Source: Collinsella phocaeensis (lineage in GTDB: Bacteria > Actinomycetota > Coriobacteriia > Coriobacteriales > Coriobacteriaceae). From it: 64,000 bases of DNA. How positions within the stretch are numbered: position 1 is the first letter of the stretch; each line of letters begins with the position of its first letter. The notes under the pieces are model-generated. The model made no database searches. It saw only the letters and a list, made by a program, of their open reading frames with translations, and was not told where the DNA came from. The stretch covers positions 90,181 to 154,180 of the forward strand of contig NZ_FQLR01000002.1 of assembly GCF_900119895.1 (NCBI RefSeq), read 5' to 3'. A program made the position numbers and the translations under genes. Below are positions 1 to 8,459 of the stretch, one piece after another.

Positions 1-15
1 TCCAAAGCCCCGTCT

Positions 16-48
16 GCCTCAAAAAAGTGCCTGTCCCCAATTTGAGGC
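16..48. repeat. 33-bp dispersed palindrome-ended repeat, copy 1
   Basis: A 33-bp unit with inverted ends (gcctcaaa / tttgaggc) around an asymmetric core gtgcctgtcccc. Seven further full-length copies and one collapsed copy are listed below at 14.4-14.7, 20.9 and 23.7-24.8 kb. The copies lie in intergenic DNA or at gene ends, in both core orientations. They resemble REP/MITE-type repeats. No transposase that could mobilise them is visible beside this copy. Confidence 0.85.
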
Positions 49-60
49 TCCGCATCGAGG

Positions 61-3000
61 CTATTCGCTGCGCAGGGCCTCGACGGGATCGCGACGGGCG
101 GCACTGCGGCTCGGGATGAGGCCGGCCACCACCGTGAGCAGCACGGAGATGAGGATCAGCCCCAGCGCAGACGCCACCGGCAGCTGCATCACGTTCTCCA
201 CCTGGTGCTCGGCGAGCGCCCAGGCGTTGACGGGGAACGAGACGGCAACCACCACGCCGATGGCGAGCGCGCCGGCGATCAGGCCCTCGATGAAGGTCTC
301 GGCGTTGAACACGTTGGCGATATTGCGCTTGGAGGCGCCCATCGCGCGCAGGATGCCGATCTCCTTCTTGCGCTCGAGCACGCTGATGTAGGTGATGATG
401 CCGATCATGATCGAGCTCACCACGAGCGAGATACTCACGAAGGCGATGAGCACGAGCGAGATCATGTTGACGATGCTCGTCACGCTGCCCATGAGCACGC
501 CCATGTAGTCGGTGTAGACGATCGTCTTGTCCTCCTGCCCGGAGTCGCGCATCTCCTGGTTGTAGCGGTCGATCGCGGAAAGCACCGCATCCTTCGCCTG
601 GAAGTCCACCGGATAGATGCTCACCGCCTGCGGATCGGACTGATCGGCGTAGCCGAGCGTCGACAGGTTGTTCGCATACGTCAGCTTGCCCGCGTTGGCG
701 TAGCTCGCCATGAGCGACGCCAGGTCCTCGGCATCCATGTTGAAATGGATCGCGTTCGCGAACGCGGCTCCGTCCACCGAGAACGCGCTCTGCATATTCG
801 CGGCGAGCCGCTGGGCGAGGTGCGGGGCCATGGCCGCCATGGCGCGCCCGAGCCCCTCTTGGAGCTGGGCGCCGATAGCCGCGGAAAGCTGCGCGCCCAC
901 CTGCTCCGCCATGCCTTGAAGCGCCGTCGCCATATAGGGCGCGAGGTCGTTCTCCACGTAGGCGCGCACGATCTGCTCCAGGCGCTCCGACACGGGCTTG
1001 CCCGCGACCTCGCCCACCTGCTCGAGCAGCGCGGTGCCGCCCTCCGGCGCATCGCTCGTCGCATACGCGGCGAACTGCTCTACCAGCTTCTTGCCGAAAT
1101 CGGGGTCGGTGGGGCGAAGCCCCTCGCCATGCGCGGGCAGCCATGCCGTCAGGAACCGCTGGACGAATTGACCCGAAAGATCCACCACCTGCTCGAGCTG
1201 GGTCTTGTCGAGCACCGAGTCGTTCTGCAGATCGCCCAGGATCCCCTCGAGGTCGGGCATCGGGGCGCCGGCGAGAACGGAGGAGAGGTCGATCGACCCC
1301 AGCGCGCCCGAGACATCGATGTCGATACCGCCCAGGTCGACGCCGGCCAGATTGAAGCCCGATAGGTCGAGGCCCGCCGTCAGCTTCGATGCATCGACCT
1401 TGAACGCGCTGCGCAGGCCGGATTCATCCACCGTGAACAGGCTCGACAGATCGACGCCCTGCTTCGCCTCCTCCTGCAGGGTGGCGAAAGGCTTGTCGGT
1501 GAAGACGTCGACCTCCGGGTCGGCGAGCTGCTGGCGCACGATCTCGGAGTTCGCGGCGCGCGCCATGAGCTCCTCGGTGAGCCCGTGCGTGTAGGCGATG
1601 CCCTGCGAGAGCGCGGCGGACTTCGCCGTGGGGCTCGGCTGCACCACGCCCACCACCTTGAGGTCCAAGCCGTTCGCGACTTGCCGCGCCATGAACGCGG
1701 CGTCGTCGGACATGTCGGTCCAGCCGCCCGTCTCGGCGTTCCTGCGATAGGAGTCCGACGGGCTCAGGACCTTGAAGCTCGTGCCCAGCGCGTCGTCGTA
1801 GGTGAAATCGGCCTTGACCGCAGGCACGTCGACCTCGCCGGACCCGCTCATGGTACTGTCCACCATGCGATTCAGCTCCGCGGGATCGAGCGCGCCGATG
1901 CTGTAGAGGGTGAAATCGGAGATCTTCCCGCGCACGGAGAGCACGAGCACGCATTCATCCGCCGCCTCGGCCCAACGGCCCGCCACCACGTCGTACTGCT
2001 CGTCGAGCAGCTCGGGGTTGTCGATCATCTCGCTGAACGCCGTGGTGCCGCTCATCATGGTCCCCGCCATGGCCCCACTCGAAGCGCCGCCGGACATGGC
2101 GGTCGACATCGCGTTAGGTGAAACCTGCACGGGATCGCCGCCGTCCGCGTCCGCACGGTACACGAGCGGCGTGATCCCGTAGTCGTACTGGATGGCGGAA
2201 ACCTCGCCGTCGAGCTCCTTGGCATCCCCGTCGAGAAAGGTCTTGAAGCTCGCCATGTCGTTGGACTTCACGCTCGCGAACATGTCCGAAAGCATCGTGA
2301 ACACCGGGATGGGCTTGCTGGGATCCACCGTTTCGGGCGCCACGTCCTTCGAGGTCGATCCCTGCTCCGCACCATCGTCCGCATCCGCATCGGCGCCATC
2401 ATCGGTCTCCGCAGCGCCCGCGTCCCCGGTCATCATGCTCGTGAGGTCGTAGCTCTGCCGCGCGATGGTGAGCGGATAGCTCGAAAGCGTGTCCTGCTCG
2501 ACCTTCGCGATGTAGCCGTTCACGCCGTTGGACAGCGCCAAGATCGCCGCGATGCCCATGATGCCGATCGATCCCGCGAAGGCCGTCATGATCGTGCGGC
2601 CCTTCTTCGTCATCAGGTTGTTGAATGAAAGCGACAGCGCCGTTAGCAGGCTCATCGAGGATCGGCGCGACGGGGCCGCATCGGGATGCGCGGCCTCGGC
2701 GGCGCGCGCGGCGGAGAGCTCGTCGGCCGTCACCGGATTGGTGTCGCCCACCATGTGCCCGTCCTGGATCCGCACGATGCGCGAAGCATAGTCCTCGGCG
2801 AGCTGGGGGTTGTGCGTGACCATGATGACGAGCCGCTCGCGCGCGACCTCGGCGAGCAGGTCCATCACCTGGATGCCCGTCTCGGTGTCGAGGGCGCCGG
2901 TGGGCTCGTCGGCCAGCACGATCTCGGGGTCGTTCACCAGGGCGCGGGCGATGGCCACGCGCTGCATCTGCCCGCCGGAAAGCTGCGAGGGCTTCTTGTT

Positions 3001-3405
3001 CACGTGCGCGCCCAGCCCCACGCGCTCGAGCGCGGCAATCGCCCGGCGGGTGCGCTCGGCGCGGTCCACGCCCGCCAGCGTGAGGGCGAGCTCCACGTTG
3101 GCGAGCACCGTCTGGTGCGGGATGAGGTTGTAGCTCTGGAAGATGAAGCCCACGCGGTGGTTGCGGTAGGTGTCCCATTCGGCATCGCCATAGTCGCGCG
3201 TCGAGACGCCGTTCACCACGATGTCGCCCGAGTCCGCATGGTCGAAGCCGCCCAGGATGTTGAGGAACGTGGTCTTGCCCGAGCCCGAGGGCCCCAGCAC
3301 GGCCACGAACTCGTTGGCGCGGAAGGTCACGGACACGCCGTCCAGCGCCCGCTGGACCAAGTCGCCCGTAGTGTAGGTCTTGGTGATGTCCCTGATCTCG
3401 ATCAT
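61..3405 (-). CDS. MacB-like ABC transporter, fused ATPase and FtsX permease
   Basis: This 1114-residue protein has an N-terminal ABC ATPase (residues 1-230) with Walker [10 protein letters not shown], signature [15 protein letters not shown] and Walker [13 protein letters not shown] first membrane segment follows near residues 270-295. A very large extracytoplasmic region of about 690 residues, rich in Asp, Ala, Leu and Met, comes next. Three C-terminal FtsX-type membrane segments contain the conserved stretch [19 protein letters not shown]. MacB proteins are usually about 650 residues, so the external domain is roughly twice normal size. The family moves peptides, lipoproteins or antibiotics by mechanotransmission. 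No MacA-like adaptor or partner regulator lies beside it, so the substrate is unknown. The start is the ATG opening [11 protein letters not shown], which fits the ABC fold. Confidence 0.9.
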   Translation of the reverse strand: MIEIRDITKTYTTGDLVQRALDGVSVTFRANEFVAVLGPSGSGKTTFLNILGGFDHADSGDIVVNGVSTRDYGDAEWDTYRNHRVGFIFQSYNLIPHQTVLANVELALTLAGVDRAERTRRAIAALERVGLGAHVNKKPSQLSGGQMQRVAIARALVNDPEIVLADEPTGALDTETGIQVMDLLAEVARERLVIMVTHNPQLAEDYASRIVRIQDGHMVGDTNPVTADELSAARAAEAAHPDAAPSRRSSMSLLTALSLSFNNLMTKKGRTIMTAFAGSIGIMGIAAILALSNGVNGYIAKVEQDTLSSYPLTIARQSYDLTSMMTGDAGAAETDDGADADADDGAEQGSTSKDVAPETVDPSKPIPVFTMLSDMFASVKSNDMASFKTFLDGDAKELDGEVSAIQYDYGITPLVYRADADGGDPVQVSPNAMSTAMSGGASSGAMAGTMMSGTTAFSEMIDNPELLDEQYDVVAGRWAEAADECVLVLSVRGKISDFTLYSIGALDPAELNRMVDSTMSGSGEVDVPAVKADFTYDDALGTSFKVLSPSDSYRRNAETGGWTDMSDDAAFMARQVANGLDLKVVGVVQPSPTAKSAALSQGIAYTHGLTEELMARAANSEIVRQQLADPEVDVFTDKPFATLQEEAKQGVDLSSLFTVDESGLRSAFKVDASKLTAGLDLSGFNLAGVDLGGIDIDVSGALGSIDLSSVLAGAPMPDLEGILGDLQNDSVLDKTQLEQVVDLSGQFVQRFLTAWLPAHGEGLRPTDPDFGKKLVEQFAAYATSDAPEGGTALLEQVGEVAGKPVSERLEQIVRAYVENDLAPYMATALQGMAEQVGAQLSAAIGAQLQEGLGRAMAAMAPHLAQRLAANMQSAFSVDGAAFANAIHFNMDAEDLASLMASYANAGKLTYANNLSTLGYADQSDPQAVSIYPVDFQAKDAVLSAIDRYNQEMRDSGQEDKTIVYTDYMGVLMGSVTSIVNMISLVLIAFVSISLVVSSIMIGIITYISVLERKKEIGILRAMGASKRNIANVFNAETFIEGLIAGALAIGVVVAVSFPVNAWALAEHQVENVMQLPVASALGLILISVLLTVVAGLIPSRSAARRDPVEALRSE

Positions 3406-3626
3406 GCTCGCACGTTCCCATCGATCGGTTGCGTCACCTGTTGATACCCCGAATCGATGCGCTTATCCGAGCGAACGCCTTAAATTCCCGCGCGCCAGCC
3501 ACCCCGCCAGGCCGAGACGAACGGGTCGAAACCCCTCCCCAGCCGGTCGATTCAACACGGGCGCGCCCACCCGACAGGCGGCGGCCGACGGGAGCCGGCG
3601 CACGAGACGCGCCCGCGTCGACACGG

Positions 3627-4778
3627 CTACGCGCGCTCGGGTCCCTCCGAGGCACGGGCGGCAAGCCGGGCGTTCGTCCACTCGCGGAACAGCTCGTAGA
3701 GCACCGCGACGATGGGGATGAAGAAGACGATGCCCACCACGCCGAACAGGTTGCCGCCGACGAGCGCCGCGATCAGCGTCCACAGCGCGGACAGCCCGAC
3801 CGAAGACCCCACGACGTGCGGATAGATGAACTGGTTCTCGACGAACTGCACGACCAGGTACACGATCACGCACAGAATCGCCTGCTCAGGCGCAGCGAGC
3901 AGGGTGAGGAACGCGCCGATCGCGCACGAGGCGAAGGCGCCCACGTAGGGAATGAACGCGAAGAGCGCCGTCAGGAATCCGATGAGGCCCGCATACGGCA
4001 AGCCGACGACCGAGAAGGCGAAAAAGATGAGGGTTCCCAGGATGCACGCCTCGAGACACTGGCCGGAAAGGAACTTGGAGTAGGTGTCCGACGCGAGAGC
4101 GGCGACATGGCGGATGCGGAACGCGACCCGGGGGTCGAGGTGCGCATCCATCACGCGGACGGCCTGACGGCCGAGGGTTCGCTTGCTCGCCAGCACGTAC
4201 ACCGCGATGACGAACGCGAAGATGAAGCTCGAGACCATGGAGACGGTCGAGCGGGCCGCCGCGAAGACCGAGTTGGCGATCGAGCCGAGCCCGAAGTTGA
4301 GCAGCCCTTGGACGCTGCCCGCCGCGACGCCGGAAGCCGGCTTGAAGAGGCGGGCGAGCTCGTCGACATCGACCCCGTTGGCGGCGAGCGCGCGCTCGAT
4401 CTCCGGCAGGCGCTCGGTGAGCAGCGGGGCGACGGAGCGCGCGGAGGCGACGAGCTGGGGCACGAGCATGGTGACCGCGAGGACCGCGACGCCGACGATC
4501 GCAAGAAGCGCCAGCACGATGCTCACGGCGGAGATGGCGCCGTCGCCGGGGCGGCGCCCCTCGGGAAGCGCGGAGGCGGCACGACGCAGCAGGCGCTCCA
4601 TACCGGAGACGGGAACGTTCAGGACGAACGCCACGCCCAGGCCGAGCAGCACCGGGAAGAATATGTCGACGACCGCGGAGAGCACGCCGAGCACGACGTC
4701 GAGATGGCTGAGGCCGACATACAGGCAGACGCCGAACGCCACGAGGGCGGCGGCTCGACGGGTTTGCGTATCGAACAT
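3627..4778 (-). CDS. AI-2E family transporter (TqsA/YdiK/PerM type)
   Basis: A 383-residue polytopic protein. It has paired N-terminal hydrophobic segments, a central amphipathic region (about residues 130-190) and C-terminal segments around SVVGLPYAGLIGFLTALFAF, followed by the FIPYVGAF-type motif typical of the family. Members export signals such as AI-2 or exchange Na+/H+, so the substrate cannot be read from sequence. The start was moved 39 codons inside the longest frame to MFDTQTRRAA at 4778, which has an AAAGG site 7-8 bases upstream. The extra N-terminus is low-complexity and unlike the family. It is a single-gene unit. Confidence 0.85.
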   Translation of the reverse strand: MFDTQTRRAAALVAFGVCLYVGLSHLDVVLGVLSAVVDIFFPVLLGLGVAFVLNVPVSGMERLLRRAASALPEGRRPGDGAISAVSIVLALLAIVGVAVLAVTMLVPQLVASARSVAPLLTERLPEIERALAANGVDVDELARLFKPASGVAAGSVQGLLNFGLGSIANSVFAAARSTVSMVSSFIFAFVIAVYVLASKRTLGRQAVRVMDAHLDPRVAFRIRHVAALASDTYSKFLSGQCLEACILGTLIFFAFSVVGLPYAGLIGFLTALFAFIPYVGAFASCAIGAFLTLLAAPEQAILCVIVYLVVQFVENQFIYPHVVGSSVGLSALWTLIAALVGGNLFGVVGIVFFIPIVAVLYELFREWTNARLAARASEGPERA

Positions 4779-5337
4779 AGGAGCCTTTCGCGCAGACGGC
4801 GCCGGCTGCGTGGCGCCCGAGGAAGCGTGGAACTCCTTATACCCGCACTCGAACGCGGTATTCCCCCGCAGGGCGGCGATCGCCGCCACCGACACCGCAT
4901 CTTCGGCACGGCTTAGCCGCCCTCCCTTCCAGGATCGGGACGGAGACGCTGGGGGCGGCTGAACGAATTAATCCATAACCCCCTGCTGAATTGGACAAAT
5001 ATGGCAAATATAGGTCTGACCGGCAGGGATCGCCCCATGAGAGCGTCCGAAGCGCGCTCGAGGTGCGCGCGAGCGGGTTAATATTACTCGTCCTCATGGC
5101 TGTGCGCACCTTCTGATAAATCACGGGAATCGATGGGCCGCGTGCTCGCGCAAACGACTTATATAATTGCCAAATTTGCCCAAGAAAGCAGGGGGTTAAG
5201 CAAAAAAATCGATGTAACCCGTTGCGGAGGGGAGCGGAGCCGGGCGCCAGCGCACTTCGGCGTCCGTCCGAACCGGGCCGACAACCCCGCGCGCCCATCC
5301 GTACGACCCGCATCCCGCGCGTCGCCCATGTCGAACC
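4779..5337. other. 559-bp intergenic stretch
   Basis: It holds the inverted-repeat element at 4976-5198. Its remaining parts are the leader of the AI-2E-type gene on the right-hand side of that gene and the 3' flank of the dlt operon. I see no credible coding sequence and no T-rich rho-independent terminator after dltD. Confidence 0.6.
4976..5198. mobile_element. MITE-like element with 37-bp terminal inverted repeats
   Basis: Positions 4976-5012 and the reverse complement of 5162-5198 are both 37 nt long. They align without gaps at 31 of 37 positions, starting taaccccctgct and ending tata toward the inside. The 223-bp unit has no credible ORF and sits alone in the 559-bp gap between the AI-2E gene and dltD. 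No clear target-site duplication is seen. The alternative is a pair of facing regulatory sites, but no gene starts rightward from here. Confidence 0.5.
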
Positions 5338-6546
5338 CTACTCCCGCCAGAACCCGTACAGCGCCTGGGAGTAGAGCGCGGCTCCGTAGTCCGACGGATG
5401 CGAATAGTCGCGCAGGAAGAGCGGGTCATACTCGCGATCCGAGAAATCCGCCGTGCGCACGCCCGCCCGCGCGCACGCCGAGCGCACCATGTCGTAATAT
5501 CGGGCGCGCACGTCCCGCGTATAGGCCGTCTGGTCGTAGACGGCGCCCTTGACGGGCTGGATCACCACGAGCGGCTCGACGCCCGTCGCCCGGCACACCT
5601 CGAGCATCAGCTCGAAGTCCTCGAGCTCCTGCTCGCTGAAATACCCTTCCTCTCCGATTTTCCAGCCGCTCTGGGCACCGGAAAGCCAGGCGTCGTACTT
5701 CTTCTCGTACCACGCATCGTATAGGCCGAGGTCGTTCGACGAGGAGGCCTCCACCGCGCGCTCGCGCGCCGCGGCGACGATCCCCTCCCAATCCGGCTCC
5801 CCCGAAGCGGTCTCGGGAAGGTCGTCGGGACCGGGCCCCGATCCGTCCGCCGCGGCGCCGTCCTCCCCTGGGGCCCCTGCGCCCCCGTTCGCGCGGAGCC
5901 TCCAGGCGAGGCGCAGGTCGTCGACGCGCTCGCGCGCGGCGCGGTCGACGGCGGATGTCGCGCGGGCCAGCGGGCAGGCGTCCGAACCGCCCGAGACGTG
6001 CGCCCCGTACTCCTCTGCGCGCTCCGCCACGCGGCGCTTGATGCCGTCGGGAATCGAGGCGTTCGCCATGAAGGCGTCGTAGGCGCCCTGCGAGAAGACG
6101 CCCGGGAAGCTGGACTGCGGGTCCCGGTAGCACATGAACCACTGCATGCTGACGAAGACGACCGCGCGCCGGCTCCCTTCGGGCAGGCGCGGGGCGAGGG
6201 CGCCGAGCTCGATGGCCTGCCAGAAGTCGTTCGCGCCCGCGCGGCCCGCAACGACCGACGTCGCCCCGAAACGGCCGTCCGAAAACATCGCTGCAGGATG
6301 GGCCGGGCCGGCAGGGCCCGGCTTGAGCTCGGAGGAGCCCAGCACGACCTCCGGGGACGCGCCCGCCTCGGCGAGCGCGTCGTATTCGCCCGACATGAAT
6401 TCCCAGCTCGCCACCTCGTCGTACCCGGGATACTCCGAGCGGAGCAGCTCCGACGGGAGCCCGGCGACGCCGCCCCCGGTGAACGCGATGGCGCAGGCGC
6501 CCGCCGCGAGCGCAAGCGCGATGCCGATAGCGGCAAGACGCCTCAT
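5338..6546 (-). CDS. dltD: DltD, D-alanyl transfer protein
   Basis: A 402-residue protein with one N-terminal membrane anchor (residues 4-26) and an extracytoplasmic SGNH-like domain. The motif VVLGSSELKPG carries the expected nucleophile Ser, and RDYSHPSDYGAALYS near the C-terminus supplies the Asp/His pair. DltD is the last component moving D-alanine onto teichoic acid outside the cell. The start at 6546 was chosen because AGGAGGT lies 4 bases upstream. A GTG two codons earlier falls inside that site. There is an acidic low-complexity insert at about residues 225-255. It is the last gene of the dlt operon, 9 bases after the DltX-like gene. Confidence 0.88.
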   Translation of the reverse strand: MRRLAAIGIALALAAGACAIAFTGGGVAGLPSELLRSEYPGYDEVASWEFMSGEYDALAEAGASPEVVLGSSELKPGPAGPAHPAAMFSDGRFGATSVVAGRAGANDFWQAIELGALAPRLPEGSRRAVVFVSMQWFMCYRDPQSSFPGVFSQGAYDAFMANASIPDGIKRRVAERAEEYGAHVSGGSDACPLARATSAVDRAARERVDDLRLAWRLRANGGAGAPGEDGAAADGSGPGPDDLPETASGEPDWEGIVAAARERAVEASSSNDLGLYDAWYEKKYDAWLSGAQSGWKIGEEGYFSEQELEDFELMLEVCRATGVEPLVVIQPVKGAVYDQTAYTRDVRARYYDMVRSACARAGVRTADFSDREYDPLFLRDYSHPSDYGAALYSQALYGFWRE

Positions 6547-6555
6547 GTGCACCTC

Positions 6556-6900
6556 CTAGAACTCAGCGTAGACCGGGGCCGCCGGCGCGCCGTAGGGCGA
6601 GCAGACGAAGAACCATGCGAGGACGGCCAGCAGGGCAAGCGCCGCGAGCGCCCAGGCCGCGGCGGAGCCAATCGAATCGGAGCCGAGAACCTCGCGGCAG
6701 CGCGCGCGGCGGCGCGCAAGGCGAGCCCTCCACCGGCACCAGACGCACCCGGGGTCCGGCGACGAAGGCGACGCGCCGCGGGACCCGCGCCCCTTCCCGC
6801 CCGCCCCAGGCGAAACCCGGAACGGCCGGACGGACGGGCCCGAGGCGAGAGCCGGCGAGGCGGCCCCATCCCCTGCAGGCGCGGACCCGATCGCCCTCAC
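6556..6900 (-). CDS. dltX: DltX-like small membrane protein with N-terminal extension
   Basis: A 114-residue reading frame whose GTG start overlaps the dltC stop (GTGA). The first 70 residues are Gly/Pro/Arg/Ser-rich and probably disordered. Residues 78-98 form one membrane segment (WALAALALLAVLAWFFV). The protein ends PAAPVYAEF, close to the conserved end of DltX (F-I-Y-N-E-F type), whose terminal Tyr region takes part in D-alanine transfer. Known DltX proteins are about 45-50 residues and are usually encoded before dltA. Here the gene lies between dltC and dltD. The true start could be an internal codon, giving a shorter protein. The call rests on the tail motif and operon context. Confidence 0.6.
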   Translation of the reverse strand: MRAIGSAPAGDGAASPALASGPSVRPFRVSPGAGGKGRGSRGASPSSPDPGCVWCRWRARLARRRARCREVLGSDSIGSAAAWALAALALLAVLAWFFVCSPYGAPAAPVYAEF

Positions 6901-7142
6901 AGGCGCACCGCGATCTGCTCGATGATCTTGTTCACCGTGTTCATCTCCTCGCGCTCGACCGCGGTCGGGGCTATGTCGACGCCGAACGCCTCCTCGATGC
7001 CCACGAGCACCTCGATGGCGGCGAGCGAGTCGAGCAGGCCCGCCTCGAACAGGTCGACATCGCGCTCCTCGCGCACCGCGTCGTCCTCGCAGATGTCCTC
7101 GAGCATATCGAGCACCCTGTTCTCGAGTTCGTTTCTCTCCAT
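6897..7142 (-). CDS. dltC: DltC, D-alanyl carrier protein
   Basis: An 81-residue acyl-carrier fold. Ser39 in LFEAGLLDSLAAIEVL is the expected 4'-phosphopantetheine attachment site. DltA loads it with D-alanine and it docks on the membrane acyltransferase DltB. The start MERNELENRV at 7142 is preceded by GAAGGGAA and gives the usual family length; the longer open frame is a GC-rich artefact. It lies 104 bases after dltB and is translationally coupled to the DltX-like gene. Confidence 0.9.
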   Translation of the reverse strand: MERNELENRVLDMLEDICEDDAVREERDVDLFEAGLLDSLAAIEVLVGIEEAFGVDIAPTAVEREEMNTVNKIIEQIAVRL

Positions 7143-7246
7143 GTCGTTTCCCTTCTCGCATGCGCGCCGCGGGGCGCGCATTGATAGACGTCGGATGTGC
7201 CGCCCCGCCGGCGGCGCCCCGAGCCGTCGAGGCCCGGGGCCGTGGG

Positions 7247-8455
7247 TCACGCTGCGAACGCGCGGGCGAGCAGGCCGCCCACCTGGCCGGAGAACAGTGC
7301 GAAGCCGAGCACCACGAGCTGCAGCGTCACGAACCACGTGAGCACCCGGTACCAGGCCTTCTTGCGGTAGCGCTTATGGAACCCGCAGCGCTTCTGGTAG
7401 ACCTCGGTCGCCGCCAGCAGGACGCCGTGATAGGCACCGTAGGCGAGGTAGTCGGGCGTGAGCCCGTGCCACGCGCCCATGAGGAGCATGTCGACGGCAT
7501 AGGCGGCGCACGCCGTCGACAGGCGGCTCGAGAAGACCTTGCGCCTCGTCGCGGCGCGCACGAAGCGCATGAACACGAAGTCCCTCAGCCACGTCGACAG
7601 CGTGATGTGCCAGCGGTTCCAGAAGTCCTTCATGTCGAGCGCGCGGTACGGGGCGCGAAAGTTCGCCGGAGTCTCGATACCGAAGCACGCGCTCGCCCCC
7701 ATCGCCATGAGCGAGTAGCCGGCGAAATCGCAGAAGAGGTACACGGCGTACCCGTAGGCGCGCAGGACCTCGCGGGCGGCGACGGGCAGGCCGAGCGCAT
7801 CGACGGTGAGCGTGCCGGCGGGGGCGGAGGCCGGGTCGTAGAACCCGCGCGCGACCGTGGCGAGCACCAGCTGCAGGACCGCTCCGGCGAGAAGCATCAT
7901 GGTCCCGCGCGCGAGCAGGTCGGCGTACGCGGAGCGCGGGCGCGGCGCGGCGAGGTCCGAGGCGAAGCGCCGGGACCGATCGATGGGCCCGGAGGTGAAC
8001 GTCGCGAAGAACGTGAGGAAGTACAGGTAGTCCAGGGGCGCGATATCGCGAATGAGGCCGTCGCGGATCTCGATGACCACCTGCACCGCGCGGAACGTCG
8101 CGTAGCTGATCCCGATGAAGCCGAGCAGGTTGCAGTCGAACACCGCCCCGACCTTGCAGGCGACGAGCGGGGCGAGGCACGCCGCGAGGGCAAGGCGGTA
8201 CACCGCCATGCTCCTGTTGCCGCCCTCTCGCGCCCAGCTGCGCCAAACCGCATACGTCGCGACCGACGCCGCCGCGACGAACAGGGCGAACGCGCAGGCG
8301 CCCCGCGGGTCGCCGGCGAACAGCAGCGCGAGCATCGCCCACGAGGCGACCATGCCGTAGCCCCTGACGGAGCGCCCCGCGAGCCCCAGCGCCACCGCGG
8401 GCGCGGACACAGCCGCGAGCGCGATGAAGAAGGACGGGGACGTGTAGAACCCCAT
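7247..8455 (-). CDS. dltB: DltB, membrane-bound O-acyltransferase (MBOAT)
   Basis: A 402-residue polytopic MBOAT protein. The two family histidines are visible: His283 in WNRWHITLS and His330 in GAWHGLTP, the latter being the catalytic one. The motif FTSGPIDRSRRF is also typical of DltB. It passes D-alanine from DltC across the membrane toward DltX/DltD. The ATG is 4 bases after the dltA stop, so the two are probably translationally coupled. Confidence 0.93.
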   Translation of the reverse strand: MGFYTSPSFFIALAAVSAPAVALGLAGRSVRGYGMVASWAMLALLFAGDPRGACAFALFVAAASVATYAVWRSWAREGGNRSMAVYRLALAACLAPLVACKVGAVFDCNLLGFIGISYATFRAVQVVIEIRDGLIRDIAPLDYLYFLTFFATFTSGPIDRSRRFASDLAAPRPRSAYADLLARGTMMLLAGAVLQLVLATVARGFYDPASAPAGTLTVDALGLPVAAREVLRAYGYAVYLFCDFAGYSLMAMGASACFGIETPANFRAPYRALDMKDFWNRWHITLSTWLRDFVFMRFVRAATRRKVFSSRLSTACAAYAVDMLLMGAWHGLTPDYLAYGAYHGVLLAATEVYQKRCGFHKRYRKKAWYRVLTWFVTLQLVVLGFALFSGQVGGLLARAFAA

Positions 8456-8459
8456 GGGG

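Noticed and set aside
3429..4916. A 495-codon plus-strand frame opposite the AI-2E-type gene
   Set aside because: Highly charged, repetitive Arg/Asp/Glu sequence typical of shadows; the opposite strand encodes a recognised membrane family.
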